NCBI RefSeq assembly: GCF_014211975.1
Contig: NZ_CP060084.1
Location: 4,661,001-4,725,000 of the forward strand
Direction: 5' to 3'
Source: Teredinibacter haidensis
GTDB lineage: Bacteria > Pseudomonadota > Gammaproteobacteria > Pseudomonadales > Cellvibrionaceae
Length of the DNA: 64,000 nt
The notes beneath the pieces were generated by a model, which was not told where the DNA came from, did not search any database, and saw only the letters and a program-made list of their open reading frames with translations. Shown here piece by piece: positions 9,136 to 18,402 of this stretch; within the stretch, counting starts at the first letter, position 1; each line of letters starts with the position of its first letter. A program made the position numbers and the translations under genes.

Positions 9136-10191
9136 ATGAACATTGCCGCTGATGCCATTCGCCATAACTGGACCCGCGCCGAGGTACAGCAACTGTTTGA
9201 TCTTTCGTTTAATGACTTATTGTTTCAAGCCCAGTTTGTACATCGCCAACATTTTAACCCCAATGAGGTTCAGGTGAGCACCCTTTGCTCCATTAAAACG
9301 GGTGCCTGTCCTGAAGATTGTGCCTACTGCCCTCAGAGTGCGCGTTACGACACCGGCTTGGAGAAAGAAAAACTCATGGCGGTAGAAAAGGTTCTGGAGG
9401 AAGCGAAGGCAGCCAAAGCGAGCGGTGCCACCCGTTTTTGTATGGGGGCCGCTTGGCGCTCGCCCAAGGCCAAAGATATGCCCTTCGTGACGAAGATGGT
9501 TAAAGGTGTAAAAGAGATGGGAATGGAAACCTGTATGACGCTGGGTATGTTGTCGTCGGATCAGGCGGTTGAATTGAAAGATGCGGGGCTGGATTACTAC
9601 AACCATAATTTGGATACCTCGCCAGAATATTACAAGTGCATTATTTCCACCCGTACCTATCAGGATCGCCTCGATACCTTGGATAAGGTGCGCGCTGCGG
9701 GCTTGAAGGTGTGTAGCGGTGGTATCGTTGGCATGGGCGAAGAAGAGGAAGACCGTGTCGGGCTGCTAATGCAGCTGGCTAATATGAAAGACCATCCGGA
9801 TTCTGTGCCCATTAATATGTTGGTTAAAGTGGAGGGCACTCCGCTGGCCGATCAGGAAGATTTGGACCCCTTCGATTTCCTGCGCACCGTCGCTGTTGCG
9901 CGTATTATGATGCCGGTATCTCATGTTCGTCTTTCCGCTGGTCGTGAAGAGATGAATGACCAGATGCAGGCCCTAGCGTTTTTAGCTGGTGCCAACTCCA
10001 TTTTCTACGGCGAAAAATTGCTAACAACCCCCAACCCGGAAGCGAACAAGGATATGCTGTTGTTCAAGCGCCTGGGTATTAACCCCGAGTCACGAGAAGA
10101 GCGGGCCAGCGAGGAGGAGCAGGAAGCCGTTTTGGCTGAGCAGTTAGTCGAGGCCAAGATGGATAAATTCTTCTACGATGCTGCGAGCTAA
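9136..10191 (+). CDS. bioB: biotin synthase
   Basis: A radical SAM enzyme that inserts sulfur into dethiobiotin, the last step of biotin synthesis. The cluster motif is CPEDCAYC, followed by YCPQS and the later YYNHNLDTSPEYY and RLSAGRE motifs that shape the substrate and [2Fe-2S] site. I choose ATG 9136 because TGAGGA lies five bases upstream and the TTG at 9097 has no ribosome binding site. This gives 351 residues, a normal length. It is the first gene of the bio cluster and lies behind the BirA-like operator. Confidence 0.97.
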   Translation: MNIAADAIRHNWTRAEVQQLFDLSFNDLLFQAQFVHRQHFNPNEVQVSTLCSIKTGACPEDCAYCPQSARYDTGLEKEKLMAVEKVLEEAKAAKASGATRFCMGAAWRSPKAKDMPFVTKMVKGVKEMGMETCMTLGMLSSDQAVELKDAGLDYYNHNLDTSPEYYKCIISTRTYQDRLDTLDKVRAAGLKVCSGGIVGMGEEEEDRVGLLMQLANMKDHPDSVPINMLVKVEGTPLADQEDLDPFDFLRTVAVARIMMPVSHVRLSAGREEMNDQMQALAFLAGANSIFYGEKLLTTPNPEANKDMLLFKRLGINPESREERASEEEQEAVLAEQLVEAKMDKFFYDAAS

Positions 10192-10385
10192 CTAAAAGCA
10201 GGGTGCCGCTATCCCCGGCCTTTGGGGTGTTCGTTTCGCTCACTGCCATGTCCTTTGGCTTGCGGGTGATACAACTCCTGAGGGCTGCTGCAGGTACTTC
10301 TCATCCCAGATGGTTGCATGACTGCCGCTCCAGACGCCGCCGTTGGTGGCGCTCCTCCAAATCATAAAATCGATCAGGTAGCCCC

Positions 10386-11561
10386 TTGAATTTTGAACAA
10401 TTCCTAGCGCAAAAACTGGATGAACGAAAAGCTCAACATCGCTACCGCACGAGAAAAGTGGTGGAATCCCCGCAAGACACGGTTATTCGTGAGGGTGGGC
10501 GAGAGCTGCTGAACTTCTGCAGTAATGACTATTTGGGGTTGGCGAGCCACCCAGATGTGATTGCGGCCATGCAACAAGCTGCGGGAAATTGGGGTGTGGG
10601 TAGCGGTGCCTCACATTTGGTCAATGGCCACTCGGAAGAGCACCATAAGTTGGAAGAAGAGCTGGCAGCTTTCACTGGTCGGGAGCGGGCATTGCTTTTT
10701 TCCAGCGGTTATATGGCTAATCTGGGGGTGATTAACGCCCTAGTGGGAAAAGGCGACCTGGTATTACAGGATAAAATCAATCATGCGTCACTTATCGATG
10801 GCGGTTTATTGTCCTCAGCCGATTTTAGTCGCTACCGTCACAACGATATGGAACATCTCGAAAAACGCCTGAAGGCCAGTAAACACGGGCGAAAGCTGAT
10901 TGTGACAGATGGTGTTTTCAGTATGGATGGCGACCTCGCAGCACTGCCCGAGATGGTTAAATTGGCCGAAAAGTATGGCGCGTGGATTATGGTTGATGAC
11001 GCTCATGGATTTGGCTCTCTTGGCACTGGAGGGCGAGGAAGTGTGGATCTATTTGGGCTGAATCAACAACAGGTACCGGTATTGATTGGTACTCTGGGCA
11101 AAGCTTTTGGCACTTTTGGCGCTTTTATTGCGGGAAGTGAAGCGCTGGTCGAGAGCCTGATACAATTTTCCCGTACCTATATTTACACGACCGCGCTGCC
11201 TCCCGCTGTGGCAGCAGCGACCCGCACCAGCCTTAAATTACTGCAAGCGGCCGAGGGTAGAAGACAAAAATTAAAACAGCTAATTGAGATGTTTCAAGAA
11301 GGCTGCGCCAATCTCGGGCTTGAGTTGATGCCATCGTCATCACCCATTCAACCCGTTGTGGTCGGCAGTGATAAGCAGGCTTTACAAATGGCAAATGACT
11401 TGGCGCAGAAAGGGTGCTGGGTTAGTGCCATTAGACCACCGACGGTTCCCGAGGGAACCGCCCGGCTTAGAGTTACCTTTACCGCACAACATACACCACA
11501 GCAGGTGGAGCAGTTACTGGATGCCTTTGAATATGCATTAGGGTCTGCAAACGCTAGCTGA
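10386..11561 (+). CDS. bioF: 8-amino-7-oxononanoate synthase
   Basis: A PLP enzyme condensing pimeloyl-ACP (or -CoA) with alanine to give KAPA. The 391-residue protein shows NFCSNDYLGLASHP, GSGASHLVNGH, FSSGYMANLG, DDAHGFGSLG and the Schiff-base lysine in GTLGKAFGT. TTG 10386 is the only start codon after an in-frame stop at 10365-10367, and its ribosome binding site is weak. It lies 194 bases after bioB and 50 bases before bioHC, in the same orientation. Confidence 0.96.
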   Translation: MNFEQFLAQKLDERKAQHRYRTRKVVESPQDTVIREGGRELLNFCSNDYLGLASHPDVIAAMQQAAGNWGVGSGASHLVNGHSEEHHKLEEELAAFTGRERALLFSSGYMANLGVINALVGKGDLVLQDKINHASLIDGGLLSSADFSRYRHNDMEHLEKRLKASKHGRKLIVTDGVFSMDGDLAALPEMVKLAEKYGAWIMVDDAHGFGSLGTGGRGSVDLFGLNQQQVPVLIGTLGKAFGTFGAFIAGSEALVESLIQFSRTYIYTTALPPAVAAATRTSLKLLQAAEGRRQKLKQLIEMFQEGCANLGLELMPSSSPIQPVVVGSDKQALQMANDLAQKGCWVSAIRPPTVPEGTARLRVTFTAQHTPQQVEQLLDAFEYALGSANAS

Positions 11562-11611
11562 GTTGTCACTAACTCAATTGGTGTTTACAAGGCCCTAGCT
11601 AGGAGCAAAAG

Positions 11612-13324
11612 ATGACTACACCCGAAGCGTCAGCCAAAGTGCCGACAACAGAATTCCCTAAAGCAGAGAAAGTGACTAAATTGTTAAATAGAAAAGAAGT
11701 ATCACCGTCCAACCCCGTTGCCGATCGTTCTGTATTGGTTTTTTTACATGGTTGGGGCTGCGATAGTCGTATGTGGGACAGTTTTTTACCGACGTTGCTA
11801 GAGGCTATCGGCGACGAGCGCGAAATGGTCTTTATTGACTTGCCCGGTTTTGGTTTTAACCGCGACCTAGCGGTTACCGACAGCGAGGAGCTTCTGCTGC
11901 AACTGTCCAGACAGCTTCCCGCCAATACAACCTTGATTGGCTGGTCGCTCGGAGGGATGATTGCCACTCAATTGGCTAGTCGCCACCCGGAAAAAGTTGG
12001 GCGTATTATTACCATCGCGACCAATCCTCGCTTTGTAAAAGATGATATCGGTGCAGCGAGCCCCAAAAAGCCCTGGAAACACGCGATGGAGCGCGATGTG
12101 TTTGATGCATTTTGTACGACTTTTGCGGATGATAGCGAAGGTACGCTAAAGCGTTTTATTGCGTTGCAATCTATGGGTGACAGCGAACGCCGTGACGTGG
12201 TGGAAGCATTGGAATCCGTTCTGGACTTTAATGCCGAAGAGCAAAGCCAAAGCTGGTTGCAGGCGCTTGAATATCTGGATGAACTGGATAACCGAACCGC
12301 CCTGCGCAACCTGACCTTGCCGGGGTTACACATTTTCGGTAAGGGTGATACCTTGGTGCCAGCCGGTGCGGGTCGCATGGTGCAGCGTCTCGCGCCCAGC
12401 CATTGGGTCGAAACCATTACCGGTGCAGGCCATGCGCCACACATCAGTCATAGCCGACATGTTGCGGCTGCCATCAACTCCTTTTTAGATCATCAGCCGT
12501 CACGCCCAAGTTTGCGTAAAAAGCGTATTGCCAACTCTTTCAACAGCGCTGCGAAAAATTACGATACGCTGGCGCGCTTACAAAAGCGGGTGGTGGATTC
12601 GTTGGTGAAGTTTAGTGTCGGCAACAGTGAACCGGTGGGACAAACCCTGCTCGATCTTGGCTGTGGTACCGGCTACTGTATCGAAAAGCTTCTGCAGGAA
12701 TTTCCCACGATTGCACAGCCGGAGGGCCGTATTCATGCACTGGATATCGCTGAAGGAATGCTGGAGCAAGCGGAACAAAAATTTGAAGAGCTGGGGCTGG
12801 AAGAAAATATTCAATGGCATTTGGGAGATATGGAGTCCCTGCCATTTGTAGATGAGACCTTCGATGGTTGTATCTCCAGCTTGACGGTTCAGTGGAGTGA
12901 AAACCCGCAGCAACTGTTCGATGAGATGAGTCGTGCCTTAAAACCCGGTGGCTGGTTTGCCTTTACCACTTTGGGGCCGGAAACCTTGTTTGAGTTGCGG
13001 TCTGCCTGGCAGCAAATCGACGAATTTGCCCACGTAAACCAGTTTATGCCGTTGGAAAGTATTAAAGAGGTGGCAGAACAAGCGGGCTTTAATATCGTCG
13101 CTTATAAATCGGAAACACCGGTGCTCTATTACCACGATGTCACTCATCTGATGCGTGAACTCAAGGGTATTGGCGCCCACACCATCAATGAAGGTCGTCA
13201 GCAGGGCTTAATGGGTCGTCGAACCTTCCATCAGCTAGAAAAGGCTTACAGCTCCTGGCTTGACCCCGACAGGGGTTTACCGGCACGCTACGAGGTCTAC
13301 TACATCTACCTGAAAAAAGCTTAG
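11612..13324 (+). CDS. bioHC: bifunctional BioH-BioC: pimeloyl-ACP methyl ester esterase / malonyl-ACP methyltransferase
   Basis: One 570-residue frame joins two biotin enzymes. Residues 40-300 are an alpha/beta hydrolase like BioH: HGWGCDSRMW oxyanion region, nucleophile in GWSLGG, Asp in FGKGD, His in GAGHAPH. From about residue 305 follows a BioC-type SAM methyltransferase: start block FNSAAKNYDTLARLQ, SAM motif LDLGCGTGYC, then LQWSENPQ-like and FTTLGPETL motifs. BioC makes malonyl-ACP methyl ester to prime pimeloyl synthesis, and BioH later removes the methyl. AGGAG precedes the ATG. I know such fusions from Saccharophagus and Teredinibacter. Confidence 0.95.
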   Translation: MTTPEASAKVPTTEFPKAEKVTKLLNRKEVSPSNPVADRSVLVFLHGWGCDSRMWDSFLPTLLEAIGDEREMVFIDLPGFGFNRDLAVTDSEELLLQLSRQLPANTTLIGWSLGGMIATQLASRHPEKVGRIITIATNPRFVKDDIGAASPKKPWKHAMERDVFDAFCTTFADDSEGTLKRFIALQSMGDSERRDVVEALESVLDFNAEEQSQSWLQALEYLDELDNRTALRNLTLPGLHIFGKGDTLVPAGAGRMVQRLAPSHWVETITGAGHAPHISHSRHVAAAINSFLDHQPSRPSLRKKRIANSFNSAAKNYDTLARLQKRVVDSLVKFSVGNSEPVGQTLLDLGCGTGYCIEKLLQEFPTIAQPEGRIHALDIAEGMLEQAEQKFEELGLEENIQWHLGDMESLPFVDETFDGCISSLTVQWSENPQQLFDEMSRALKPGGWFAFTTLGPETLFELRSAWQQIDEFAHVNQFMPLESIKEVAEQAGFNIVAYKSETPVLYYHDVTHLMRELKGIGAHTINEGRQQGLMGRRTFHQLEKAYSSWLDPDRGLPARYEVYYIYLKKA

Positions 13325-13339
13325 CCCGAGACAATCTGC

Positions 13340-14038
13340 ATGAGCCAAACATTCTTTGTTACCGGCACCGATACCGATGCAGGCAAAACTCTTGTTGCCG
13401 CCGCGCTGCTGGAAAAAGCCCGTGAACAGGGCAAGCAAACCCTGGGGTTGAAACCTCTCGCAGCCGGTGGAATAGAAACTGACGAGGGATTATGTAATGA
13501 AGATGCGCTACTTCTGCAGCAGGTCTCCACACTTAAATTGGGTTACCAGCAGATTAACCCAGTATTACTTGGTGAGCCCATGGCGCCTCATATTGCCGCC
13601 ATGCGTGAGGGCAAACGCCTGTCGGTGGATACGTTGTTGGGGTACACCCGCGGCGCAATGATGTCTCGCCCAGGTGGCGTGAAAGCAGATTTCTGTGTGA
13701 TTGAGGGGGCCGGTGGCTGGCGAGTTCCTTTGTCGCCAGGGCAAACGACAGCAGATTTGGCAAAAGAGCTGGGGCTTCCCGTTATTCTGGTTGTTGGAAT
13801 GAAACTGGGGTGTCTTAATCACGCCCTGCTTACGGCAGAAGCTATATGTCGGGATGGATTGACAATCGCGGGCTGGGTGGCCACCGTCATTGATCCGAAA
13901 ATGGCTGTGGTGGACGAAAACCTCAATACCCTAAAACACCTGCTGCCCTTCCCTCATCTGGGGTTTATTCCCAGGCTGGAGCTAGCGACGGCCGCGGCTG
14001 CGGCAGAGTATCTCGACTTGTCTCCACTGGGCATATAA
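13340..14038 (+). CDS. bioD: dethiobiotin synthetase
   Basis: ATP-dependent carboxylation of DAPA to dethiobiotin. The 232-residue protein begins with FFVTGTDTDAGKT, the P-loop form of this family. It also carries LKPLAAGG, EGAGGWRVPL and the VVGMKLGCLNHALLT block. It starts 15 bases after bioHC and closes the cluster. bioA, the step between bioF and bioD, is not in this window. Confidence 0.96.
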   Translation: MSQTFFVTGTDTDAGKTLVAAALLEKAREQGKQTLGLKPLAAGGIETDEGLCNEDALLLQQVSTLKLGYQQINPVLLGEPMAPHIAAMREGKRLSVDTLLGYTRGAMMSRPGGVKADFCVIEGAGGWRVPLSPGQTTADLAKELGLPVILVVGMKLGCLNHALLTAEAICRDGLTIAGWVATVIDPKMAVVDENLNTLKHLLPFPHLGFIPRLELATAAAAAEYLDLSPLGI

Positions 14039-14180
14039 ACAAAACACCATAATGACGTATTTGTTACCACCAATCGGTCTTATTTCTGGTGATAAAGAGT
14101 GTCATTCTGTCTGTTTTTTACGCGCTATTTTTCGTAAACTTCAGTAGTAAGTATGGTTTTCCGTTGAAAGAGGTGAATCG

Positions 14181-14492
14181 ATGATAAATTCAGTCATGAG
14201 CGAAGGTCTGCGCGGAATGCAACACAGTCAGCGAGAAATGCTGAAGTCCGCTGATGAGATCGCCAAGGCCAATGTGCGGGAAGACCCTGTAACGCAAGCA
14301 ATCGATCAACAGCCTTTGCCGGCCAGTGAGCCTCTGGCGCCTGTATCTCGTTCCGTAGAATCGGATTCTGGAGGCGATATTATTGAGCCATTAATTGAAT
14401 TGCGACGACAGGAGCAGTTATTCAGTGCTTCTGCGAAACTCGTTTCTGTCTCGGATGAGACGCTAGGGAGCTTAATTGATGTTCAATCCTGA
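14181..14492 (+). CDS. small protein with a flagellar rod-like C-terminal helix
   Basis: A 103-residue protein with GAGGTG ahead of the ATG. The first 40 residues are amphipathic and the middle is Pro/Ser-rich. The last 35 (IEPLIELRRQEQLFSASAK to LGSLIDVQS) resemble the C-terminal helix of flagellar rod and hook proteins such as FlgC and FlgG. No other flagellar gene is near. It could be a degenerate or repurposed rod-type protein. It lies just before the SprA-type metalloprotease gene and may share its operon. Confidence 0.7.
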   Translation: MINSVMSEGLRGMQHSQREMLKSADEIAKANVREDPVTQAIDQQPLPASEPLAPVSRSVESDSGGDIIEPLIELRRQEQLFSASAKLVSVSDETLGSLIDVQS

Positions 14493-14607
14493 CGCTGTAG
14501 TACACTTTTTCCGTTGGTTACTGGGGCTTCCCGAGCAGCCACAAGCTCAGTTAATTCCAATTGAAGAAAACGATCCGCGGGTCGGTAGGGCTAGACCACC
14601 GAGGTAA
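14479..14607 (+). CDS. possible small protein of 42 residues
   Basis: The ATG lies inside the last codons of the preceding gene (14-base overlap, a typical coupled start). The 42-residue peptide has an aromatic, Leu-rich first half (FFRWLLGLP) and a charged, Pro-rich end. I recognise no family. Overlap and orientation favour a coupled gene, but its short length leaves chance possible. Confidence 0.35.
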   Translation: MFNPDAVVHFFRWLLGLPEQPQAQLIPIEENDPRVGRARPPR

Positions 14608-14612
14608 GTCGA

Positions 14613-14687
14613 ATGCACAATTCGTCTTTGTGGTTGGTTGTTACAACGGCTGTTATAGCGGCCGTTGCGGTGAAGCGGCGTGATTAG
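14613..14687 (+). CDS. possible 24-residue membrane peptide
   Basis: An ATG begins a 24-residue frame that is almost wholly hydrophobic (LWLVVTTAVIAAVAV) and ends in KRRD, like a single-span small membrane protein. Its end overlaps the GTG start of the following gene by eight bases. This is a candidate only. Confidence 0.25.
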   Translation: MHNSSLWLVVTTAVIAAVAVKRRD

Positions 14688-15543
14688 CGGTAACCTTCCT
14701 GTAAGTTTGGCGAGTATAGTCGCCCCCCCTCATCCCGCCGGGCATCAGCTGGCCGGGCGGCAAGACCCATCTGAACGAAATACCCCCTTTCAACCTGTTG
14801 AGGAGCTGGCCGCTAGCGGTCGTCAGCAGTTACGTACCCGTAGTTCCGAACAGGGTTTGCCTACTGAAGGGTCCGCTTTGATTGGTGCGGAGGAAGGCTC
14901 TAGCGGGCGACGAGAGCAGGTAAGCGTAGAAGCAAATCGCCTTCAGCAGAGTCGCGAAGCAAACCAGCTGGAACAGGATCAAAACGACATTTCCCGTCTT
15001 GCTGCGCGTGATCGTGAGGTGCGAGCTCATGAGCAGGCGCATTCTTCGGTGGGAGGTCAATATGCGGGTGCTGCGCAATACCAATATGCACGAGGGCCGG
15101 ATGGCGTGCGCTATGCGGTAGGAGGGGAAGTCCCTATCGAGATCGGTCGTGAGTCCACGCCCGAAGCTACCCTTCAAAAAGCGGAAACCGTTAAGCGTGC
15201 GGCACTGGCGCCGGCGGAACCGTCTCCCCAGGATCGACAGGTTGCCGCCGAAGCGACTCGACTGCAATCCGAGGCCCGCCGTGAACTGGTAGTGGAAAAA
15301 GCGGAAGAATCCGCAATCAAGGACGAAATTAAGCAAACGTCCGAGCAGGAAGTTGTGGACAATAACGTGTCGACGTCAGCTTCAGGCGATGAGCGTCGCT
15401 CAGACGCAACGGAGACTAGCGAGCCCCAAGATGGCTTCGCTCGGACGGCTGCGAACCTTATCAGTTCCCGTCTTAGCCAGGGTATTGCCAACTCCAGTTT
15501 GAGTTCCCGAGAACCGGGTTCTATTCTCGACCAGATTGTTTAA
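14680..15543 (+). CDS. putative metalloprotease of the SprA-related / CJM1_0395 type
   Basis: A 287-residue protein whose core matches the SprA-related family: LAARDREVRAHEQAHSSVGG, in which HEQAH is an HExxH zinc motif. After it come GAAQYQYARGPDGVRYAVGGE, read in two blocks, and a PEATLQKA helix. The flanks are low-complexity, Gln/Glu/Ser-rich and probably disordered. There is no obvious signal peptide. It starts with GTG 14680, preceded by a weak ribosome binding site. The substrate is unknown; the family is conserved beside small FlgC-tail proteins in my recollection, as seen here. Confidence 0.75.
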   Translation: MISGNLPVSLASIVAPPHPAGHQLAGRQDPSERNTPFQPVEELAASGRQQLRTRSSEQGLPTEGSALIGAEEGSSGRREQVSVEANRLQQSREANQLEQDQNDISRLAARDREVRAHEQAHSSVGGQYAGAAQYQYARGPDGVRYAVGGEVPIEIGRESTPEATLQKAETVKRAALAPAEPSPQDRQVAAEATRLQSEARRELVVEKAEESAIKDEIKQTSEQEVVDNNVSTSASGDERRSDATETSEPQDGFARTAANLISSRLSQGIANSSLSSREPGSILDQIV

Positions 15544-15638
15544 GCCACGTTATTTCCCTACTGGCGGCGATAATTTACTGGCTCTTCTCCCCATAACCAC
15601 CTATTTTCTATAGAAATAATGCCCAACAGGAGATTTCC

Positions 15639-17417
15639 ATGGCTGACTATCGCCCGCCACTCGATGATATCCGATTTGTTTTAAAGTACCAGCTGGAGAC
15701 CGAAAGATTGTGGCGTTCTATGCCGGCGTTGGATGATGTGGATATGGAGACCGCTGATGCAATTCTGGAAGAGGCGGGCAAGCTGGTAAAGGGGGCCATC
15801 GCTCCCTTAAACCGCGAAGCGGATGAGCTGGGTTGTCAGTTCGATAACGGCGAGGTTGTCAGCCCAGAGGGTTTTAAGAAGGCGTATCAGCTGTTTTGTG
15901 ACGGTGGCTGGGGCGCGCTGAGCGGCAATCCTGAGTACGGTGGTATGGGCATGCCTAAAAGCTTGGTCGCGGCAGTGGAGGAAATGGTGCAAGGAAGTTG
16001 TATGGCATTCGGGCTCGCGCCTATGCTGACTTCCGGGGCGTGTTTAGCGTTGGATGCCCATGCTACTGATGAGCTGAAAGCGACCTACCTCGAATATCTG
16101 TATAGCGGCGAATGGTCTGGGGCGATGGATTTAACCGAGCCGCACGCGGGAACCGATCTGGGGCTTATTCGCACACGGGCAGAGCTCGCTAGTGATGGTA
16201 GCTACCGTGTCACGGGAACTAAAATATTTATCACCTGGGGAGAGCATGATCTTGCCGCCAATATCGTTCATTTGGTGCTGGCTAAGCTGCCCGATGCCCC
16301 GGCGGGTTCTCGCGGGATTTCTTTATTTCTAGTTCCCAAGTTTTTACCGGATAGCAATGGATCCGTAGGGGAGCGCAATGCCGTTCACTGCGGTTCGTTG
16401 GAAAAAAAAATGGGGATCAAAGCTTCGCCCACCTGTGTGATGAATTTTGATGGCGCTACCGGCTGGCTTGTGGGCGAGCCTAACAATGGGCTTGCTGCGA
16501 TGTTCACCATGATGAATTACGAGCGCCTTGCCGTTGGCATTCAGGGCGTGGGGGTTGCCGAAGTGTCTTACCAAAACGCTGTTGAATATGCTCGCGACAG
16601 GCTGCAGAGCCGAAGCCCCTGTGGTGTAAAGCAACCGGAAAGCCCAGCTGATCCTATACTCGTCCATCCGGATGTGCGTCGTATGTTAATGACCATGCGT
16701 TCATTAAACGAAGGCGGTAGGGCATTTTATCTCTACGTGGCTCAATGGTTGGATGAGGCGAAATTCAGTGAGGATAGTACTGCCAAAGTACTGGCAGGAA
16801 AAATGGTGGCGCTGCTAACGCCCATTGCCAAAGCCTTCCTCACTGATCGTGCTTTCGACGCGGCTGTTCTGGGGCAGCAGGTTTTTGGCGGCCATGGCTA
16901 TATTCGGGAATGGGGGCAGGAGCAGCATGTGCGTGATATTCGTATCACCCAGATCTATGAGGGCACCAACGGTATTCAGGCAATGGATCTTATCGGCCGA
17001 AAAACACTGGCAACTAAAGGCGAGCTTCTGGATCTTTTTCTGGATGAAGTAACGCGCTTTATGGACGGCTTGGAAGCCGACGACCGCTTGCAGGATATGA
17101 TCACGGCTTTAACCGCTGCGATGAATACAGCGAGAAGGTCGACGGCAAATATCATCTTGCAGGCTGGCAGAGATCCTAATGCAATAGGTGCCGCTGCCGT
17201 CGATTACCTCAATTTACTTGGCTACATCTGTTTCGGCTATATGTGGTTGCGAGCCGCCGCAGCGGCTCAAAACGCCGAGAATAAAAGTTTTGCTGAAGCT
17301 AAACAGCAGACTGCCCGGTTTTTCTTTCAGCGTTTACTTCCCGAGGTGGAGCTGCTGGCGGTGCGTATCGAGGTCGGCGCTGATTCGCTAATGGCATTGC
17401 CGGATGACAGCTTTTAA
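15639..17417 (+). CDS. acyl-CoA dehydrogenase with C-terminal extension domain
   Basis: A 592-residue flavoprotein of the DmdC/AidB-like long subfamily. It has the N-terminal all-alpha domain, the central motif AMDLTEPHAGTDLG and ITWGEHD. The C-terminal catalytic region holds YERLAVGIQG, VFGGHGYIREW and RITQIYEGTNGIQAMDLIGRK, the last split across the FAD contact. An additional C-terminal domain of about 120 residues follows. CAGGAGATTTCC precedes the ATG. It probably oxidises a short or branched acyl-CoA; the substrate cannot be read from sequence. It stands alone. Confidence 0.92.
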   Translation: MADYRPPLDDIRFVLKYQLETERLWRSMPALDDVDMETADAILEEAGKLVKGAIAPLNREADELGCQFDNGEVVSPEGFKKAYQLFCDGGWGALSGNPEYGGMGMPKSLVAAVEEMVQGSCMAFGLAPMLTSGACLALDAHATDELKATYLEYLYSGEWSGAMDLTEPHAGTDLGLIRTRAELASDGSYRVTGTKIFITWGEHDLAANIVHLVLAKLPDAPAGSRGISLFLVPKFLPDSNGSVGERNAVHCGSLEKKMGIKASPTCVMNFDGATGWLVGEPNNGLAAMFTMMNYERLAVGIQGVGVAEVSYQNAVEYARDRLQSRSPCGVKQPESPADPILVHPDVRRMLMTMRSLNEGGRAFYLYVAQWLDEAKFSEDSTAKVLAGKMVALLTPIAKAFLTDRAFDAAVLGQQVFGGHGYIREWGQEQHVRDIRITQIYEGTNGIQAMDLIGRKTLATKGELLDLFLDEVTRFMDGLEADDRLQDMITALTAAMNTARRSTANIILQAGRDPNAIGAAAVDYLNLLGYICFGYMWLRAAAAAQNAENKSFAEAKQQTARFFFQRLLPEVELLAVRIEVGADSLMALPDDSF

Positions 17418-17460
17418 GTTGCAGTAGTACACTGAGGGAAAGAACATATCGAGACGCGCC

Positions 17461-17637
17461 ATGCCAGAACTCTACCCGGAAGATCAAAAAAAAGTGGACG
17501 AATACCTTGCCTCTAATGTCAATGCGGTCGAGAGACGCACCTTCAAGCCACTGCGCTTGCTGGGCATTATTCTTGTTGTCTTGGGTGGTATTACTTTACT
17601 GAGTTATTGGCTCGCGATTAATCACGGCGTGATTTAG
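17461..17637 (+). CDS. DUF3094 family small membrane protein
   Basis: This 58-residue protein has the family pattern LYPEDQKKVDEYLASNVNAVERR followed by one transmembrane helix (LLGIILVVLGGITLLSYWLA, quoted in parts). The arrangement of an acidic N-terminus, NAVER motif and single span matches the gammaproteobacterial DUF3094 proteins I recall. It starts at ATG 17461. Its last 20 bases overlap the convergent EVE-domain gene. Function unknown. Confidence 0.75.
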   Translation: MPELYPEDQKKVDEYLASNVNAVERRTFKPLRLLGIILVVLGGITLLSYWLAINHGVI

Positions 17638-18088
17638 TCAGCGTCAAAATTTTTTTGAATTCTGCTGTTGTTACGGGTTGTATCGACAGCCGTGGCTGTT
17701 TTAACAACACCATATCTTTTAATGCGGGCTCATTTTTTATCTGTGCCATTGGGATGGCATGCGTAAACTGTTCTTCTAAATGAATATCGACACAAAACCA
17801 GCGAGGGCTTTCCGGCAGTGATTTGGCGTCGTAATAAGCTGATTTATGTTCGAACTGTGCCGGATCGGGGTAGGCGCTTCTAACGACACTCGCAACTCCC
17901 TCGATAGCCGTAGGTTTGCAATTACTGTGATAGATCAAAACCTGGTCGCCTGTTTTTATGCTATCCCGAATAAAATTTCTAGACTGATAATTCCGAATGC
18001 CATCCCAGCGCCCTGTTTGATCACTTTCTTTGCTGAGGTCGAGGATGCTGTATTCGTCAGGTTCGGTTTTAAACAGCCAATGGCGCAT
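17618..18088 (-). CDS. EVE domain protein (thymocyte nuclear protein 1-like)
   Basis: A 156-residue PUA-like fold protein. It opens with MRHWLFKTEPDEYSI, then has WDGIRNYQSRNFIRD and GDQVLIYHSN, the standard EVE motifs proposed to bind modified bases in nucleic acid. The start is ATG 18088, which overlaps the upstream stop as TAATG, so translation is coupled. A GTG at 18100 is possible but less likely. The gene pair is probably one operon. Confidence 0.88.
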   Translation of the reverse strand: MRHWLFKTEPDEYSILDLSKESDQTGRWDGIRNYQSRNFIRDSIKTGDQVLIYHSNCKPTAIEGVASVVRSAYPDPAQFEHKSAYYDAKSLPESPRWFCVDIHLEEQFTHAIPMAQIKNEPALKDMVLLKQPRLSIQPVTTAEFKKILTLTKSRRD

Positions 18089-18402
18089 TATTCTACCCAC
18101 ACCCAGCGCAGCGGCTCACCAAAGTCATCGGTTATCAGCTTTTTCTTGGGTCTTGAATGTCTATTGAGCGGGGGGCCAGGTTTTTGTTTGCGTCGCTGCT
18201 CAACCTGTTTGATGACCTCGGTAACCGGCGTACGATCCTGCTTGGGTTGAAAGTTGGGAGAATTGGAAAAGTGGTTGCAATTATTCAGGTTACCGCTGAT
18301 GCCAGACTCAATGGCGTTGACCTCGCCCCCTGATGCAAGGTATTGGTTAATCTGGCCATCTATTTCCGCTCGGATTTGAGCTTTGGTTTTTAAGGGTTTC
18401 AT
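18088..18402 (-). CDS. conserved-looking hypothetical protein
   Basis: A 104-residue basic protein. The N-terminal block AQIRAEIDGQINQYLASGG is followed by EVNAIESGISG and a Pro/Lys-rich tail. The YLASGGEVNAIE stretch faintly recalls the C-terminal helix of SutA-like RNA polymerase-binding proteins, a weak resemblance only. I take ATG 18402; an earlier ATG at 18441 would add 13 residues. The stop overlaps the start of the EVE gene. Confidence 0.6.
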   Translation of the reverse strand: MKPLKTKAQIRAEIDGQINQYLASGGEVNAIESGISGNLNNCNHFSNSPNFQPKQDRTPVTEVIKQVEQRRKQKPGPPLNRHSRPKKKLITDDFGEPLRWVWVE

